64,000 bases of DNA from P36-A1 sp049478495 (GTDB lineage Bacteria; Bacillota_I; Bacilli_A; JAJDGJ01). The notes beneath the pieces were generated by a model that saw only the letters and a program-made list of their open reading frames with translations, had not been told where the DNA came from and ran no database searches. The number at the start of each line of letters is the position of its first letter. The stretch's first letter is position 1. Where the stretch lies: positions 1,736,001 to 1,800,000 of the forward strand of contig NZ_CP168083.1 of the NCBI RefSeq assembly GCF_049478495.1, read 5' to 3'. Position numbers and translations under genes: made by a program. Below are positions 33,746 to 42,807 of this stretch, piece by piece.

Positions 33746-33821
33746 GATTTATTATACTATTTTAATTTATATTTAGGTTCTATAATTTAAGCGACTAATC
33801 TAAATTATGGAGATAAATGTC

Positions 33822-34936
33822 ATGATTATTAATAACATAATTTATAAAAATAATAAAGAATTAAAAGAAATTATTGGAATTAATGACTCCAATATTAATA
33901 TATATAAATTTCAAGATGAAAAAATTAAAGATAATATTTCTAAAGTATTTTATGGAATTCTATTTTTTAATGATAATGTTTGCCCTAAATGTAATAAAGT
34001 TCATAATAAATTTTATGTACATAATAAAAAAGTATCTCTTATTAAATTACCTATGGTTTCTGGTTTTGATGCTTATTTAAAACTTACTAAAACTCGTTAC
34101 AAATGTATGGAATGTAATAAAACTTTTATTCCTGCTAATACCCTAACTAACCCTGGATGTTTTATTTCTAATAAAGTTAAATATCTTATTGCTCTTAAAT
34201 TAACTAATATGCTTACTTGTACTTATATTGCTAAAAATCATAATGTATCTACTCACTCTGTTTTTAGAGTAATAGATACTTATGCAAATTCAATTAAATC
34301 CACTACACAAAAGAAGCTATTGATAATGTTGAATATATTGTAATTGATATGTATACACCTTATATTGAAATCATTAAAAATGTCTTTACTAATGCTAAAA
34401 TAATATTAGATAGATTTCATATTTATCAGAATTTAACTAGAGCCTTTAATAAAACTAGACTTGCAATTATGAATGCAGATGAGAAAAACAGAAATAAGTT
34501 CAAAAATTTTTGGAAACCTATATTACAGTTAAAAGAGAATCTTTCAGAAGTGATGTTTAAGCATGCAACCTTTAATTACAAGTTTACAAATAATAAAGCA
34601 ATTCTAAATTATTTAATCGAGAATAATGTGGACTTTAAAAATAATTATGAAATATATCAAGATTTACTATTTTCTTTAAAATACAATAATATGGAAATGT
34701 TTAAGAAAACAATTGATCAGCCTAATAAATTAGCTTCAGATAAAATTAAAACTTGTATATCTACCTTTATTAAGTATTATGAATATATTAAAGATAGTTT
34801 CAGTGTTAAGTATAATAATGGAATAATAGAAGGTACAATATCTAAATTCAAGAAGTTAAAAACAATATCTTGCGGGTTTAGAAGATTTGAAAGATTAAAA
34901 ACTAGAATAATGATACAAGAATTATTAATTGTATAG
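33822..34936 (+). pseudogene. ISL3-family transposase, frameshifted and internally deleted
   Basis: The first part (from ATG 33822, RBS GGAG) has the ISL3 zinc-binding region CPKCNKVHNKFYVHNK and CMECNKTFIPAN, then the helix-turn-helix TCTYIAKNHNVSTHSVFRVI. The frame then breaks near 34315 and resumes in another frame as DNVEYIVIDMYTPYIEIIKN, FTNAKIILDRFHIYQNLTRAFNKTR and the C-terminal NNGIIEGTISKFKKLKTISCGFR. The intervening 70-80 residues, including the first catalytic Asp region, are lost. So it cannot encode an active transposase. Terminal inverted repeats were not identified with confidence. Confidence 0.85.
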
Positions 34937-35026
34937 AAAAAGCATAAAAAAAAGGGGCTGTAATGCATTAGCGTATATAGTCCTATACAATAAAAGGAAG
35001 AATGTTTACTCAATGTAGAGAAAACA

Positions 35027-35086
35027 GGCACTAAGTCAATCATTAGGGGGTAACTCTCGTTACCCCCTAATGATTGACTTAGTGCC
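35027..35086. repeat. 60-bp perfect palindrome (28-bp arms, 4-base loop)
   Basis: Arm from GGCACTAAGTCAATCATTAG to GGGGGTAAC (35027-35054), loop TCTC, then the exact reverse complement (35059-35086). It lies between the transposase relic and the converging L,D-transpeptidase gene. It is far longer and more GC-rich than other terminators here and has only a weak T-run on either side. The outer GGCACTAAGTCAA resembles ISL3 terminal repeats (GG-CT-TCAA pattern), so it may be joined left and right ends of a tiny non-autonomous element. Confidence 0.9.
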
Positions 35087-35103
35087 ATATTTGTGCGTTT
35101 TTA

Positions 35104-35856
35104 CTATACTATAACTACTCTAGAACCTGCTTTTAAATATTTATAAAAATAGGCTACATCCTTGTTTCTCATATTTATACAGCCATGAGAACCTTCTGTT
35201 TTATAATAGCTCTTTCCAAAAGCACTATTACTTCTCCATCTTGCATCATGTAGCCCTACTCCTCCAGTGTTTGCTAATGGAATCCAATATTTTACTGGTA
35301 AATAATAATCGTATCCTACACTTGCACCATCAAGATAAGTATTTCTAGTTTTGTATGCAACATACCATGTACCTTTTGGCGTATCATGTTTGTTTTTGGT
35401 ACCAGTAACTACTTTGGCAGTTCTTGCTAGTTTACCATTTACATATAAATAGGCACTTTGTTTAGAGATATTTATTTTTGCATAAGTTTCTCCAACTCTA
35501 AACTTTACCTTATATGTTTTGTTTTCACTGCTTACTGCTGTTATTGTTACTATTCCTGTTTTCTTTGTAAATTTAACTAATCCTGAATTAGCATTTACTG
35601 TTGCAATATGTTTATTACTTGTTTTGAACTTAGCTTTTGTAACACTTCTTCCAATAATAACATCAAGATTATATGAACTTTTGGGTTTAACTGTTATTGT
35701 TCTATTGTTAATATTGGTAGTTGTTTTGTGTTTTACTATTGCTCTTGTTCGATAGTCGGTATATTCCTTTTCCATTTTAATAGCATTTACACTTAGTAAT
35801 GAAACCATCATTACTAAGACTAAAGCTACTAATCCCCTAACAGTATTTTTTTTCAT
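35104..35856 (-). CDS. exported L,D-transpeptidase (YkuD) with Ig-like domain
   Basis: 250 aa. N-terminal signal or anchor helix (VRGLVALVLVMMVSLLSV), then a bacterial Ig-like domain of about 70 residues (SYNLDVIIGRSVTKAKFK, TVNANSGLVKF), then the YkuD domain starting at about residue 128 (AKINISKQSAYLYVNGK). The catalytic motif is GSHGCINM with HDTPKGTWY upstream. It would make 3-3 cross-links in peptidoglycan or anchor proteins outside the membrane. It starts 1 bp after rpoE and may be in the same operon. The 60-bp palindrome lies 17 bp past its end. Confidence 0.9.
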   Translation of the reverse strand: MKKNTVRGLVALVLVMMVSLLSVNAIKMEKEYTDYRTRAIVKHKTTTNINNRTITVKPKSSYNLDVIIGRSVTKAKFKTSNKHIATVNANSGLVKFTKKTGIVTITAVSSENKTYKVKFRVGETYAKINISKQSAYLYVNGKLARTAKVVTGTKNKHDTPKGTWYVAYKTRNTYLDGASVGYDYYLPVKYWIPLANTGGVGLHDARWRSNSAFGKSYYKTEGSHGCINMRNKDVAYFYKYLKAGSRVVIV

Positions 35857-35857
35857 T

Positions 35858-36229
35858 TTATTCTTCCTCTTGGACTTTTTTTGCTGTTACTTCCTCTTCT
35901 TCAAATAATGATTCATCTGTATCTTCTTTTACAATAATTCCTTCTTCTACTTCGATAATGTCATCATCTTCACTTGAATAAATATCATTCATATCAATAT
36001 GAACTTTTTCAAAGGCATTTGTTTCTCTTAAATCCCAAACATTTTCTCCTAAAGTGATAAATCTTCCATCTAGCATTAAATCAGTATAAAATGATGAGAT
36101 GTTTTCTATTTTTTGTTCTGGAGTTAATTCATTAATTACTGTTACTTTATCCCAAAGCACTGAAAAGCTTACTCCACCATTATATTCTTTTACGATACCA
36201 TATGCGACATCTGTATTTGATCTTGACAT
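35858..36229 (-). CDS. rpoE: RNA polymerase delta subunit
   Basis: 123 aa. N-terminal HARE-HTH domain with VSFSVLWDKV, IENISSFYTDLMLDGRF and NVWDLRE, then the highly acidic tail (DMNDIYSSEDDDIIEVEEG and more Glu/Asp) typical of RpoE of Gram-positive bacteria. It helps recycle RNA polymerase and affects promoter choice. Its short acidic tail is within the normal range. It follows argS after 11 bp. Confidence 0.92.
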   Translation of the reverse strand: MSRSNTDVAYGIVKEYNGGVSFSVLWDKVTVINELTPEQKIENISSFYTDLMLDGRFITLGENVWDLRETNAFEKVHIDMNDIYSSEDDDIIEVEEGIIVKEDTDESLFEEEEVTAKKVQEEE

Positions 36230-36240
36230 TTTTTGTCCTC

Positions 36241-37896
36241 CTACATTTTTTCTGGCGCACTAACACCAATTAATTCTAGTGAGTTTGCCAATGTTATTTT
36301 TGTTGCTTCTAATAATACTATTCTTGCATTTGTTGTTTCTAAATCTTCTTGATCTATTACTTTGTACTCATTGTAATATGAGTGGAAAAGACTAGCAAGT
36401 TTTGATACATAATTTACTATCTTATGTGGTGCTCTTGTTTTAGCTGAATCTGCTATTGTTGCAGGAAATTCATTTAAATGTTTTATTATACTTATTTCTT
36501 TTTCTTTATCTAGCAATGCTAAATTAGCTTCTTTTGCTAAATTTAATTCTAAAGATGCTTTTAATATTGAACAGATTCTAGCATGTGCATATTGTACATA
36601 AAACACAGGATTTTCATTTGATTTTGATTTTGCTAAACCTAGGTCAAAGTCAAAATGTGAACTTCCTGCTCTTTGTGCAAAGAAATATCTTACTGCATCT
36701 ATTCCTACCTCTTGAGATAATTCTATCATACCTATAGCATTTCCAGAACGTTTTGACATTTTTACTTCTTTTCCATCTTCAATTAATCTTACTAGTTGTA
36801 CTATATCAACATCAAACTTATCTGATTGTCCTGTACAAAATTCAATAGCAGCTTTCATTCTTTTAATATATCCATGGTGGTCTGCTCCCCATAAATCTAC
36901 CATATAATCAGAACCAGCGTCTAATTTTTGGATATGGTTAGCAATATCGGGTGTTAAATATGTATAACTACCATCTGATTTTTTAAGTACTCTATCTTTA
37001 TCATCACCTAATCTAGTTGTTTCTAACCATAAAGCTCCATCTTTTTCATAGGTTGCATTTTTAGATTCTAATAGTTCTAAAGCTTTCTCTACTCTACCAC
37101 TATCATATAATTTTTGTTCACTTGTCCAAATATCAAATTCTACTCTAAACTCTTGTAAATCTCTTTTTATTTTATCTAGTTCATATGTTAGAGCTGTTTT
37201 TTTAATATATTGAAATGTTTCTTCACTATCATCATTTATAAATTGGTCACCTTTTAGATTTTTTATCAACTCGGCAACATTTTTAATATCTTGACCAAAA
37301 TAACCATCTTCAGGCATTGGCATTTCAATATCAAATAATTCATGATATCTTACAATAACACTTTTAGCTAAGTTATTTATTTGGTTACCTGCATCATTAA
37401 TATAATATTCTCTAACAACATTGTAACCAGCTTTTTTATATATTCTACTAATTGAGTCTCCTAATGAGGCTTGTCTAGCATGTCCTAAATGTAAATCTCC
37501 TGTTGGATTAGCACTTACATATTCAACATTTATTAAATCATTGCTGATCTCTGGCCATTGTCCATATTCACTACCTTGTAATATTATACTTTTCAAGGTG
37601 TTTGCAATGCTTGCTTTATTCATTGTAATATTTATAAATCCTGGACCAGCTATATCTATTGCTTCAACATTTGCATATTCCATATCAAAATTTTCTTTTA
37701 TTTTATTGGCAATGTTAATTGGACTATCTTTTAATACTTTTGCAAGTCTCATCGCTGCATTAGTTGCATAATCTCCATTTTTAGTATCTTTAGGTATTTC
37801 TATTACTATTTGTTCTACTGTAACTTCTACAGTTTCATCAATAACATTTATTGCTTTAATAAAGGCTTCTTTTAAATTTATTTCTACTTTATTCAT
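36241..37896 (-). CDS. argS: arginyl-tRNA synthetase
   Basis: 551 aa class I synthetase. HIGH motif in ANPTGDLHLGHARQASLGD, KMSKS-like motif KMSKRSGNAIGM, the Arg-specific N-terminal ADD domain and the C-terminal anticodon-binding DALR domain (QYAHARICSILKA). Length is normal. Start overlaps the ywiB stop by one base. Position ywiB-argS-rpoE is the same as in Bacillus. Confidence 0.97.
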   Translation of the reverse strand: MNKVEINLKEAFIKAINVIDETVEVTVEQIVIEIPKDTKNGDYATNAAMRLAKVLKDSPINIANKIKENFDMEYANVEAIDIAGPGFINITMNKASIANTLKSIILQGSEYGQWPEISNDLINVEYVSANPTGDLHLGHARQASLGDSISRIYKKAGYNVVREYYINDAGNQINNLAKSVIVRYHELFDIEMPMPEDGYFGQDIKNVAELIKNLKGDQFINDDSEETFQYIKKTALTYELDKIKRDLQEFRVEFDIWTSEQKLYDSGRVEKALELLESKNATYEKDGALWLETTRLGDDKDRVLKKSDGSYTYLTPDIANHIQKLDAGSDYMVDLWGADHHGYIKRMKAAIEFCTGQSDKFDVDIVQLVRLIEDGKEVKMSKRSGNAIGMIELSQEVGIDAVRYFFAQRAGSSHFDFDLGLAKSKSNENPVFYVQYAHARICSILKASLELNLAKEANLALLDKEKEISIIKHLNEFPATIADSAKTRAPHKIVNYVSKLASLFHSYYNEYKVIDQEDLETTNARIVLLEATKITLANSLELIGVSAPEKM

Positions 37897-38303
37897 TAAA
37901 TACTTTCTCCTAACTTTATGTCAATATTAAAACTTCCACTTGGATGTGTTTCTACAAATAAATCATAACTTAGTTTGATATGATTATTACTTACTTCAAA
38001 TTCTTTTAATAAGATTGATAATTTTATATTAAATCCTGATATTTCATAAGTACCATAAGATTGTTTAGTTCTACAAAAATTTAATTCTTGAAAAATGTTA
38101 CCATCTCGACAAATAATTACTTCTTCTTTATTAAATTTGACTACTACTTTTGTATTACTTTTATCTTCAGCATTATATTCATCATAATGAAGGATATTAC
38201 AATAATTTGTTTTATCTAATAATCCATCTACATTATATTTAATCTCTTCATTCAGTCCATCTTGAGCAAATGAACTATAAAAGTTTACTTTAACATTCTC
38301 CAT
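37896..38303 (-). CDS. DUF1934 / YwiB-family beta-barrel protein
   Basis: 135 aa. Alternating beta-strand sequence (VKVNFYSSFAQDGLNEEIKY, GNIFQELNFCRTKQSYGTYE, GFNIKLSILLKEFEV) resembling Bacillus YwiB, a lipocalin-like fold of unknown function. Its place directly before argS and after ywfO is conserved, which is the main support. No signal peptide or membrane segment. Confidence 0.8.
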   Translation of the reverse strand: MENVKVNFYSSFAQDGLNEEIKYNVDGLLDKTNYCNILHYDEYNAEDKSNTKVVVKFNKEEVIICRDGNIFQELNFCRTKQSYGTYEISGFNIKLSILLKEFEVSNNHIKLSYDLFVETHPSGSFNIDIKLGESI

Positions 38304-38305
38304 TT

Positions 38306-39559
38306 TTAGTACCCTTCTTTTATTTCATTCATGTAATCATGATGAAAATATAATTTTATTGCTTTTTTTAACTTAGCTGATTCCACTATTGCATTAACTA
38401 ATGGACTGGCATTATATAATTCAGTTAAAGATTTATCTTTTGCTTGTATGATAATACTTTGGGTATTTAAAGCTCCATAATAATCATAAAAGCTTCCTTT
38501 TACTTTTCTTATTTCAAAGTAATATTTTTGTTTTTCTAAATCTTTTTCTGCTTCTTTTATTAATTCTATTCCTTGTTCTACATTCAGAATATCTTTATAT
38601 TTAAACAAGCCTCTTTTAATAAAACATTGGCTTAAATTTGCTAATATCTCATCTTTTTCAAATTGGAATTGTGAAATATAATAATTAATGCTACTCTCAT
38701 CTAGATTTAGATAATCTTGACTTGTTACTTTGTGTTTTACAAAGGGTTCTAACAATTTTGTATTTATATTAAATTCATAACCATCTTTGTATAATTGAAT
38801 ATATCTTTTCATTATTTTAGAAAAGATTATTTCATATGATGTTGCTGTTGGATGTAGATATACTTGCCAATACATATGGTATCTTGCAAAGATATAATCT
38901 TCTATTGCATGAACGCCACTTTCTTTAAAGGCTATTTTATTATCTACAACTACCATTGACCGTAACAATCTTCCAATATCAAAATTTCCATAACTAACGC
39001 CACAATTATAAGCATCTCTTAATAAATAATCCATTCTATCTGCATCTACTTGTGAAGATATTAATTGAATCATTAATGTATTAGGATGAGTTTTTTCGAT
39101 TACCGAAGCTACTTGAGATGCTAGTCCTTTTTCATAGCTTTCTAATACGCTATAGACACTTGTGTCACTTTTAATCATATCAATTCCCATTTGTTCATGA
39201 TTAGTTGAGAACACTTCTTCAAATGCATGTGAAAAAGGTCCATGACCAATATCGTGTAATAAGCCTGCACATAACACTACTATTTTTTGATGTTCACTTA
39301 GGTTTGCATTTACATCTTCTACTTCTTTTATTATTTTATTTACAACGGCATATACTCCTAATGAGTGGGTAAAACGTGAATGTTCTGCTGTTGGATAAAC
39401 CATAAAGGTTCCTCCAAGTTGGTGTATTCTTCTTAGTCTTTGAAAGACATCTGTATTGATTAAATCTTGTATTATTTTATATTCAATTATTATGTTTCCA
39501 TGAATACAATCTCTAATAACACTTGTCTCTTCTAATTTTCTATTAATCAATGTATACAC
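38306..39559 (-). CDS. HD-domain phosphohydrolase (YwfO-like)
   Basis: 417 aa. HD metal site: HSRFTHSLGVYAVV, then VVLCAGLLHDIGHGPFSHAFE, and a downstream Asp in QVDADRMDYLLRDAYNCG. This matches YwfO-type dNTP/nucleotide phosphohydrolases and SAMHD1-like HD proteins. The N-terminus reads IRDCIHGNI, the common start of the family. Length fits. RBS GGGAAAGGAGTG precedes the ATG. It heads the ywiB-argS-rpoE group. Confidence 0.9.
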   Translation of the reverse strand: MYTLINRKLEETSVIRDCIHGNIIIEYKIIQDLINTDVFQRLRRIHQLGGTFMVYPTAEHSRFTHSLGVYAVVNKIIKEVEDVNANLSEHQKIVVLCAGLLHDIGHGPFSHAFEEVFSTNHEQMGIDMIKSDTSVYSVLESYEKGLASQVASVIEKTHPNTLMIQLISSQVDADRMDYLLRDAYNCGVSYGNFDIGRLLRSMVVVDNKIAFKESGVHAIEDYIFARYHMYWQVYLHPTATSYEIIFSKIMKRYIQLYKDGYEFNINTKLLEPFVKHKVTSQDYLNLDESSINYYISQFQFEKDEILANLSQCFIKRGLFKYKDILNVEQGIELIKEAEKDLEKQKYYFEIRKVKGSFYDYYGALNTQSIIIQAKDKSLTELYNASPLVNAIVESAKLKKAIKLYFHHDYMNEIKEGY

Positions 39560-39657
39560 TCCTTTCCCATTATCTAAATAATTATACCATAAATCAACCC
39601 TTTATAAAATGTTAAGATTTTATATTTTTACGTAAATATTATAATTTTCACAGGCAA

Positions 39658-39682
39658 TAAAAAAGATGACTAAAGCCATCTT
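39658..39682 (-). terminator. murA terminator
   Basis: Minus strand arms AAGATG/CATCTT around GCTTTAGT, followed by TTTTATT; 25 bp past the murA stop. Confidence 0.65.
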
Positions 39683-39706
39683 GTATTTTTAATGATTCTT
39701 TATTTT

Positions 39707-40966
39707 TTAAAATTTCTTTTCTCGCCAAATTCTAGCACCTAGTTTTTTTAGGTTATCATCGATGTTAGCATAACCACGATCAATGTGATAAATATTATCT
39801 ATCTCTGTTATTCCATCTGCAATTAGTCCTGCTACTATTAAAGCTGCTCCACATCTTAGATCTGTTGCTGAGACTGTGCTTCCTCTTAAAGGTGTTGGTG
39901 CTTCTACTATTGCCATACCTATTCCTGTACTTAACTTACCACCCATCTTATTAAGCTCTGTACAATGTTTAAATCTTTCTGGGTATATATTATCAGTTAT
40001 TCTTGAAACACCTTCTGCTTGTGTTAAAAGAGTTGTAAATGGCTGTTGTAAGTCTGTTGCAAACCCTGGATATATTTGAGTTGATACATCTACTGCTTTT
40101 AATTCTTTTGATTCATAAACAGTAATATAATCTTCTCCAATATCTAGATTAACGCCAGCTTCTTTAAGTTTTGAAATTAATGAGTCTAAGTGTTGAGGAA
40201 TAATATTTTCAACAGTTACTTTTTCTCCAGCTGCTGCTGCTATGATTAGATATGTTCCAGCTTCTATTCTATCTGGAATTATTTCGTGTACACAAGAGTG
40301 TAAGTAGTCTACTCCTACAATCGTAATTTCATCAGTACCTGCTCCTTTTATGCTTGCTCCCATTTTATTTAATAAGTTACATACATCAATTATTTCAGGT
40401 TCTTTAGCTGCATTTTCGATTACTGTTGTACCGGTTGCTTTAGTTGCAGCAAGTATAATATTTATAGTTGCTCCTACGCTTGCAAAGTCTAGATAGATTG
40501 TATTTCCTGCTAAGTTTTCAGCTACCATATGATAACCATCATAGTCTTTATGGTCTACTGCTCCTAGTTTTTCAAATCCTTTTATGTGAAGGTTTATTGG
40601 TCTTGGACCTAAATAACAACCTCCAGGCATTTTCATTTTTACTTCTTTATATTTTCCTAATAGTGATCCCATAAAATAGTATGAAGCTCTTAATTTGCTT
40701 GCAAGATCAGCTGGTACTTCTTTATTTTTCATATTTGTAGGGTCTATTGTAAATTCATCATCTTTTATTGTAACTTTTACACCTAAGTGTGAAAGTATTT
40801 CTGCTAAGGCATTAACATCACTTATTTCAGGTACTCCTTGAAGTGTCACTGGCTCATCAGCTAAAACTAATGCTGGGATTAGTGCTACAGTTGCGTTTTT
40901 TGCTCCATTAATATGGACAACACCATTTAACTTATGTTTTCCTTCTATTTTAATAATTTGTTCCAT
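39707..40966 (-). CDS. murA: UDP-N-acetylglucosamine 1-carboxyvinyltransferase
   Basis: 419 aa with the EPSP-synthase fold. IEGKHKLNGVVHINGAKNA at the N-terminus, and the active-site cysteine in PGGCYLGPRPINLHI (family GGCAIGPRP), so the enzyme should be fosfomycin sensitive rather than the Asp variant. FATDLQQPFTTLLTQAEG and RCGAALIVAGL are also conserved. First step of peptidoglycan synthesis. Monocistronic, own terminator. Confidence 0.96.
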   Translation of the reverse strand: MEQIIKIEGKHKLNGVVHINGAKNATVALIPALVLADEPVTLQGVPEISDVNALAEILSHLGVKVTIKDDEFTIDPTNMKNKEVPADLASKLRASYYFMGSLLGKYKEVKMKMPGGCYLGPRPINLHIKGFEKLGAVDHKDYDGYHMVAENLAGNTIYLDFASVGATINIILAATKATGTTVIENAAKEPEIIDVCNLLNKMGASIKGAGTDEITIVGVDYLHSCVHEIIPDRIEAGTYLIIAAAAGEKVTVENIIPQHLDSLISKLKEAGVNLDIGEDYITVYESKELKAVDVSTQIYPGFATDLQQPFTTLLTQAEGVSRITDNIYPERFKHCTELNKMGGKLSTGIGMAIVEAPTPLRGSTVSATDLRCGAALIVAGLIADGITEIDNIYHIDRGYANIDDNLKKLGARIWREKKF

Positions 40967-41144
40967 TTTATATATACCAACTTTCTTCAGGTAATTCTTA
41001 TTATATCAAATACTACTATTTTATGTAAACTTTTTTAGCTTACTTTATAATATATATTATTTTACTTTTCTTTATTATTTTATTTCGTTAATTAATCGCC
41101 ATTATATGTTATCATAAAAGAAAAGATAAGAAAGGGAGTAAAGT

Positions 41145-41711
41145 ATGAACATTGTAAGTTTAAAGTTTAATTCTCTTGTTCCAAGTGAATGGTCAAAGGG
41201 ATTAACATACGAGTATTTTATTTATCCTACTACTGCAAAGTATAGTGATAAAGATTTTTTATTTAGAGTAAGTAGCGCTACAATCACTGAAGGTATGGCT
41301 AAGTTTACAAATTTCATAGGATATACAAGATATATTGCTATGCTAGATGCACCGCTTAATTTAAGTATCAATTCTAAGACAGTTGAAGAAGGTAGCCATG
41401 AGGTTGTGAAATTTCAATCAGAAGATGATGTTATTTCTTATTCAGTAGGACAAGACTTAAATTTAATGGTTAAAGAAGACATTAAAGAAAGCAGTTTTGA
41501 AATTGTAAATGGGTTTCTAACTTATAATGATGACTTTATTATTGTAATTGCTTTAGAAGATACTACAGTTGTTGTAGATAGTAGCAATCATATTCTTAAA
41601 AAATTAGATGCAATTGTTATTGAAAATGAAACCAGACTTAATATTGATATTATAAGTGGTGTTAACATTGCAGTTGGGACAATAAAATTCCCCTATCAAA
41701 TTGGTATTTAA
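41145..41711 (+). CDS. HutD/Ves-family cupin-like protein
   Basis: 188 aa. The segment SEWSKGLTYEYFIYPTTAKY and FLFRVSSATITEGM, then FTNFIGYTRYIAMLDAPL, follows the HutD pattern (WSGGxTxQLxIYP, FxWRxSxA, PGYxRxLxxL). The cupin-like fold of this family has no proven enzymatic role and sometimes lies beside histidine-utilisation genes; no hut genes are nearby. RBS AAGGGAG 8 bases before ATG. Single gene with a strong terminator following. Confidence 0.78.
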   Translation: MNIVSLKFNSLVPSEWSKGLTYEYFIYPTTAKYSDKDFLFRVSSATITEGMAKFTNFIGYTRYIAMLDAPLNLSINSKTVEEGSHEVVKFQSEDDVISYSVGQDLNLMVKEDIKESSFEIVNGFLTYNDDFIIVIALEDTTVVVDSSNHILKKLDAIVIENETRLNIDIISGVNIAVGTIKFPYQIGI

Positions 41712-41729
41712 TAACTTAAAAAACATATT

Positions 41730-41770
41730 AAAAAGACATCTTCCAATGCTACTTTGGTTGATGTCTTTTT
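41730..41770 (+). terminator. terminator of the hutD-like gene
   Basis: AAAAAGACATC pairs with GATGTCTTTTT over a 19-base loop; 19 bp past the stop. Confidence 0.85.
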
Positions 41771-42035
41771 AATTATTTATTATAACATGAATATTTATAA
41801 CAAGTTAACTTGTTGAAATAAGTGAGTTTGACTTTCAGGATAACAACTTTAAGTCATTCACTTAAATTGTACTAAATTATTTTAGTAATAATGCAAAAAT
41901 CTGAGTGTGAATTTTATTGTTCAATCATAGAATTGTTAAATTGATAATGCATACATCTACATTATCTACAGTAAGGTGGATCCTTAAAATGAATGATTGA
42001 ACTAATAGTTAAGTTTTCAAAAGAGTATATTAAAA

Positions 42036-42209
42036 ATGTATGTGTTTTTAATGTATTTTCTAATAAGCAGTCTATCTATTGTTATTAGTAATTATTATAT
42101 GGTAAGTGATTTAAGTTATTGGTATTTTTATATCATAATATTATTATTGATGTGTATTATAATATATAGAATATTGATAAGTATAAATTCAGGGTTTAAT
42201 GTAAACTAG
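42036..42209 (+). CDS. possible 57-aa two-helix membrane peptide
   Basis: Starts MYVFLMYFLISSLSIVI and contains a second hydrophobic stretch (YWYFYIIILLLMCIIIY). No clear RBS (AAAGAG about 11 bases upstream), no family recognised. AT-rich DNA often gives such frames by chance, so this is only tentative. Confidence 0.22.
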   Translation: MYVFLMYFLISSLSIVISNYYMVSDLSYWYFYIIILLLMCIIIYRILISINSGFNVN

Positions 42210-42257
42210 TATAAATTTCGCAGACTTACAGAGTTTAGTTTACAATTAAGATCACTT

Positions 42258-42296
42258 AGTTATTTGTAAAAATTTGGGGATATTTTACAAATAACT
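42258..42296. repeat. inverted repeat, 14-bp perfect arms
   Basis: AGTTATTTGTAAAA (42258-42271) and TTTTACAAATAACT (42283-42296) around an 11-base loop with GGGG. No T-run follows, no gene ends here, so it is not a standard terminator. Confidence 0.7.
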
Positions 42297-42770
42297 TTCA
42301 TATAATTGCCCAATTATTTTCCTTTTTTATTTACTTTATTAAGATATTTTTCATGGTGGTTAAAAAATATAAATTAGATTTTTTTATTACTAGTATACTA
42401 GTATTTTGTTTTAGTACTTTACTACTTCTTTTATTATTGTCTAATTCTAGATAACTATCTATAAACGGATAATTATTGTTATCCCCGATAGTAATTCTAT
42501 CAAATAATACTAATGTTGCATACAGTATAATTAACTTAATTTTACAATTGTTCCAAAGCTAAACTTCATTAGTGATTTTTAGTATCTATATAGCTTATTT
42601 TAACTTTTTTATACACATGCTTGTAGTGTATAGTTAAAAGTTTTAACTATTTGTTTATTTTAATCAGAAATTATTTTAGATATTATTCTATAATTGTGAA
42701 TAAACTATAAATTTGTATTAATTATTGTTTAGTATTTTGTGTTTTCTAATTTTTATTCATAATAAATATT

Positions 42771-42796
42771 AAAACCTTACAAGATTTCTTGCAAGG
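42771..42796 (-). terminator. terminator of the LPQTG protein gene
   Basis: Minus strand CCTTGCAAGA/TCTTGTAAGG with a 2-base loop followed by TTTTAAT, 12 bp past the stop. Confidence 0.75.
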
Positions 42797-42807
42797 CTTA
42801 ATTTTTA

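Larger units (their letters stand above)
41771..42770. other. 1-kb AT-rich region without a confident gene
   Basis: It holds a possible 57-aa plus-strand membrane peptide (42036-42209), a 14-bp-arm inverted repeat (42258-42296), a 14-bp palindrome ACTAGTATACTAGT (about 42388) and a GGATAA/TTATCC hairpin (about 42465). A minus-strand frame without stops runs 76 codons (42331-42558) but has no start or recognisable family. It could be decayed DNA or regulatory sequence. Confidence 0.5.

Noticed and set aside
33777..33803. GGTTCTATAATTTAAGCGAC as left end of the ISL3 element
   Set aside because: Only weak partial similarity to the region after the transposase; too poor to call an inverted repeat.
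34349..34936. Second transposase part as an independent protein
   Set aside because: It continues the same family alignment in another frame and starts inside a conserved motif.
34777..35088. 103-codon minus-strand frame over the transposase end and the palindrome
   Set aside because: It is antisense to the ISL3 relic, crosses the hairpin and has no RBS or recognisable family.
42331..42558. 76 codons without a stop on the minus strand
   Set aside because: No start codon with RBS and no family; in AT-rich DNA a single run of this size is not convincing.
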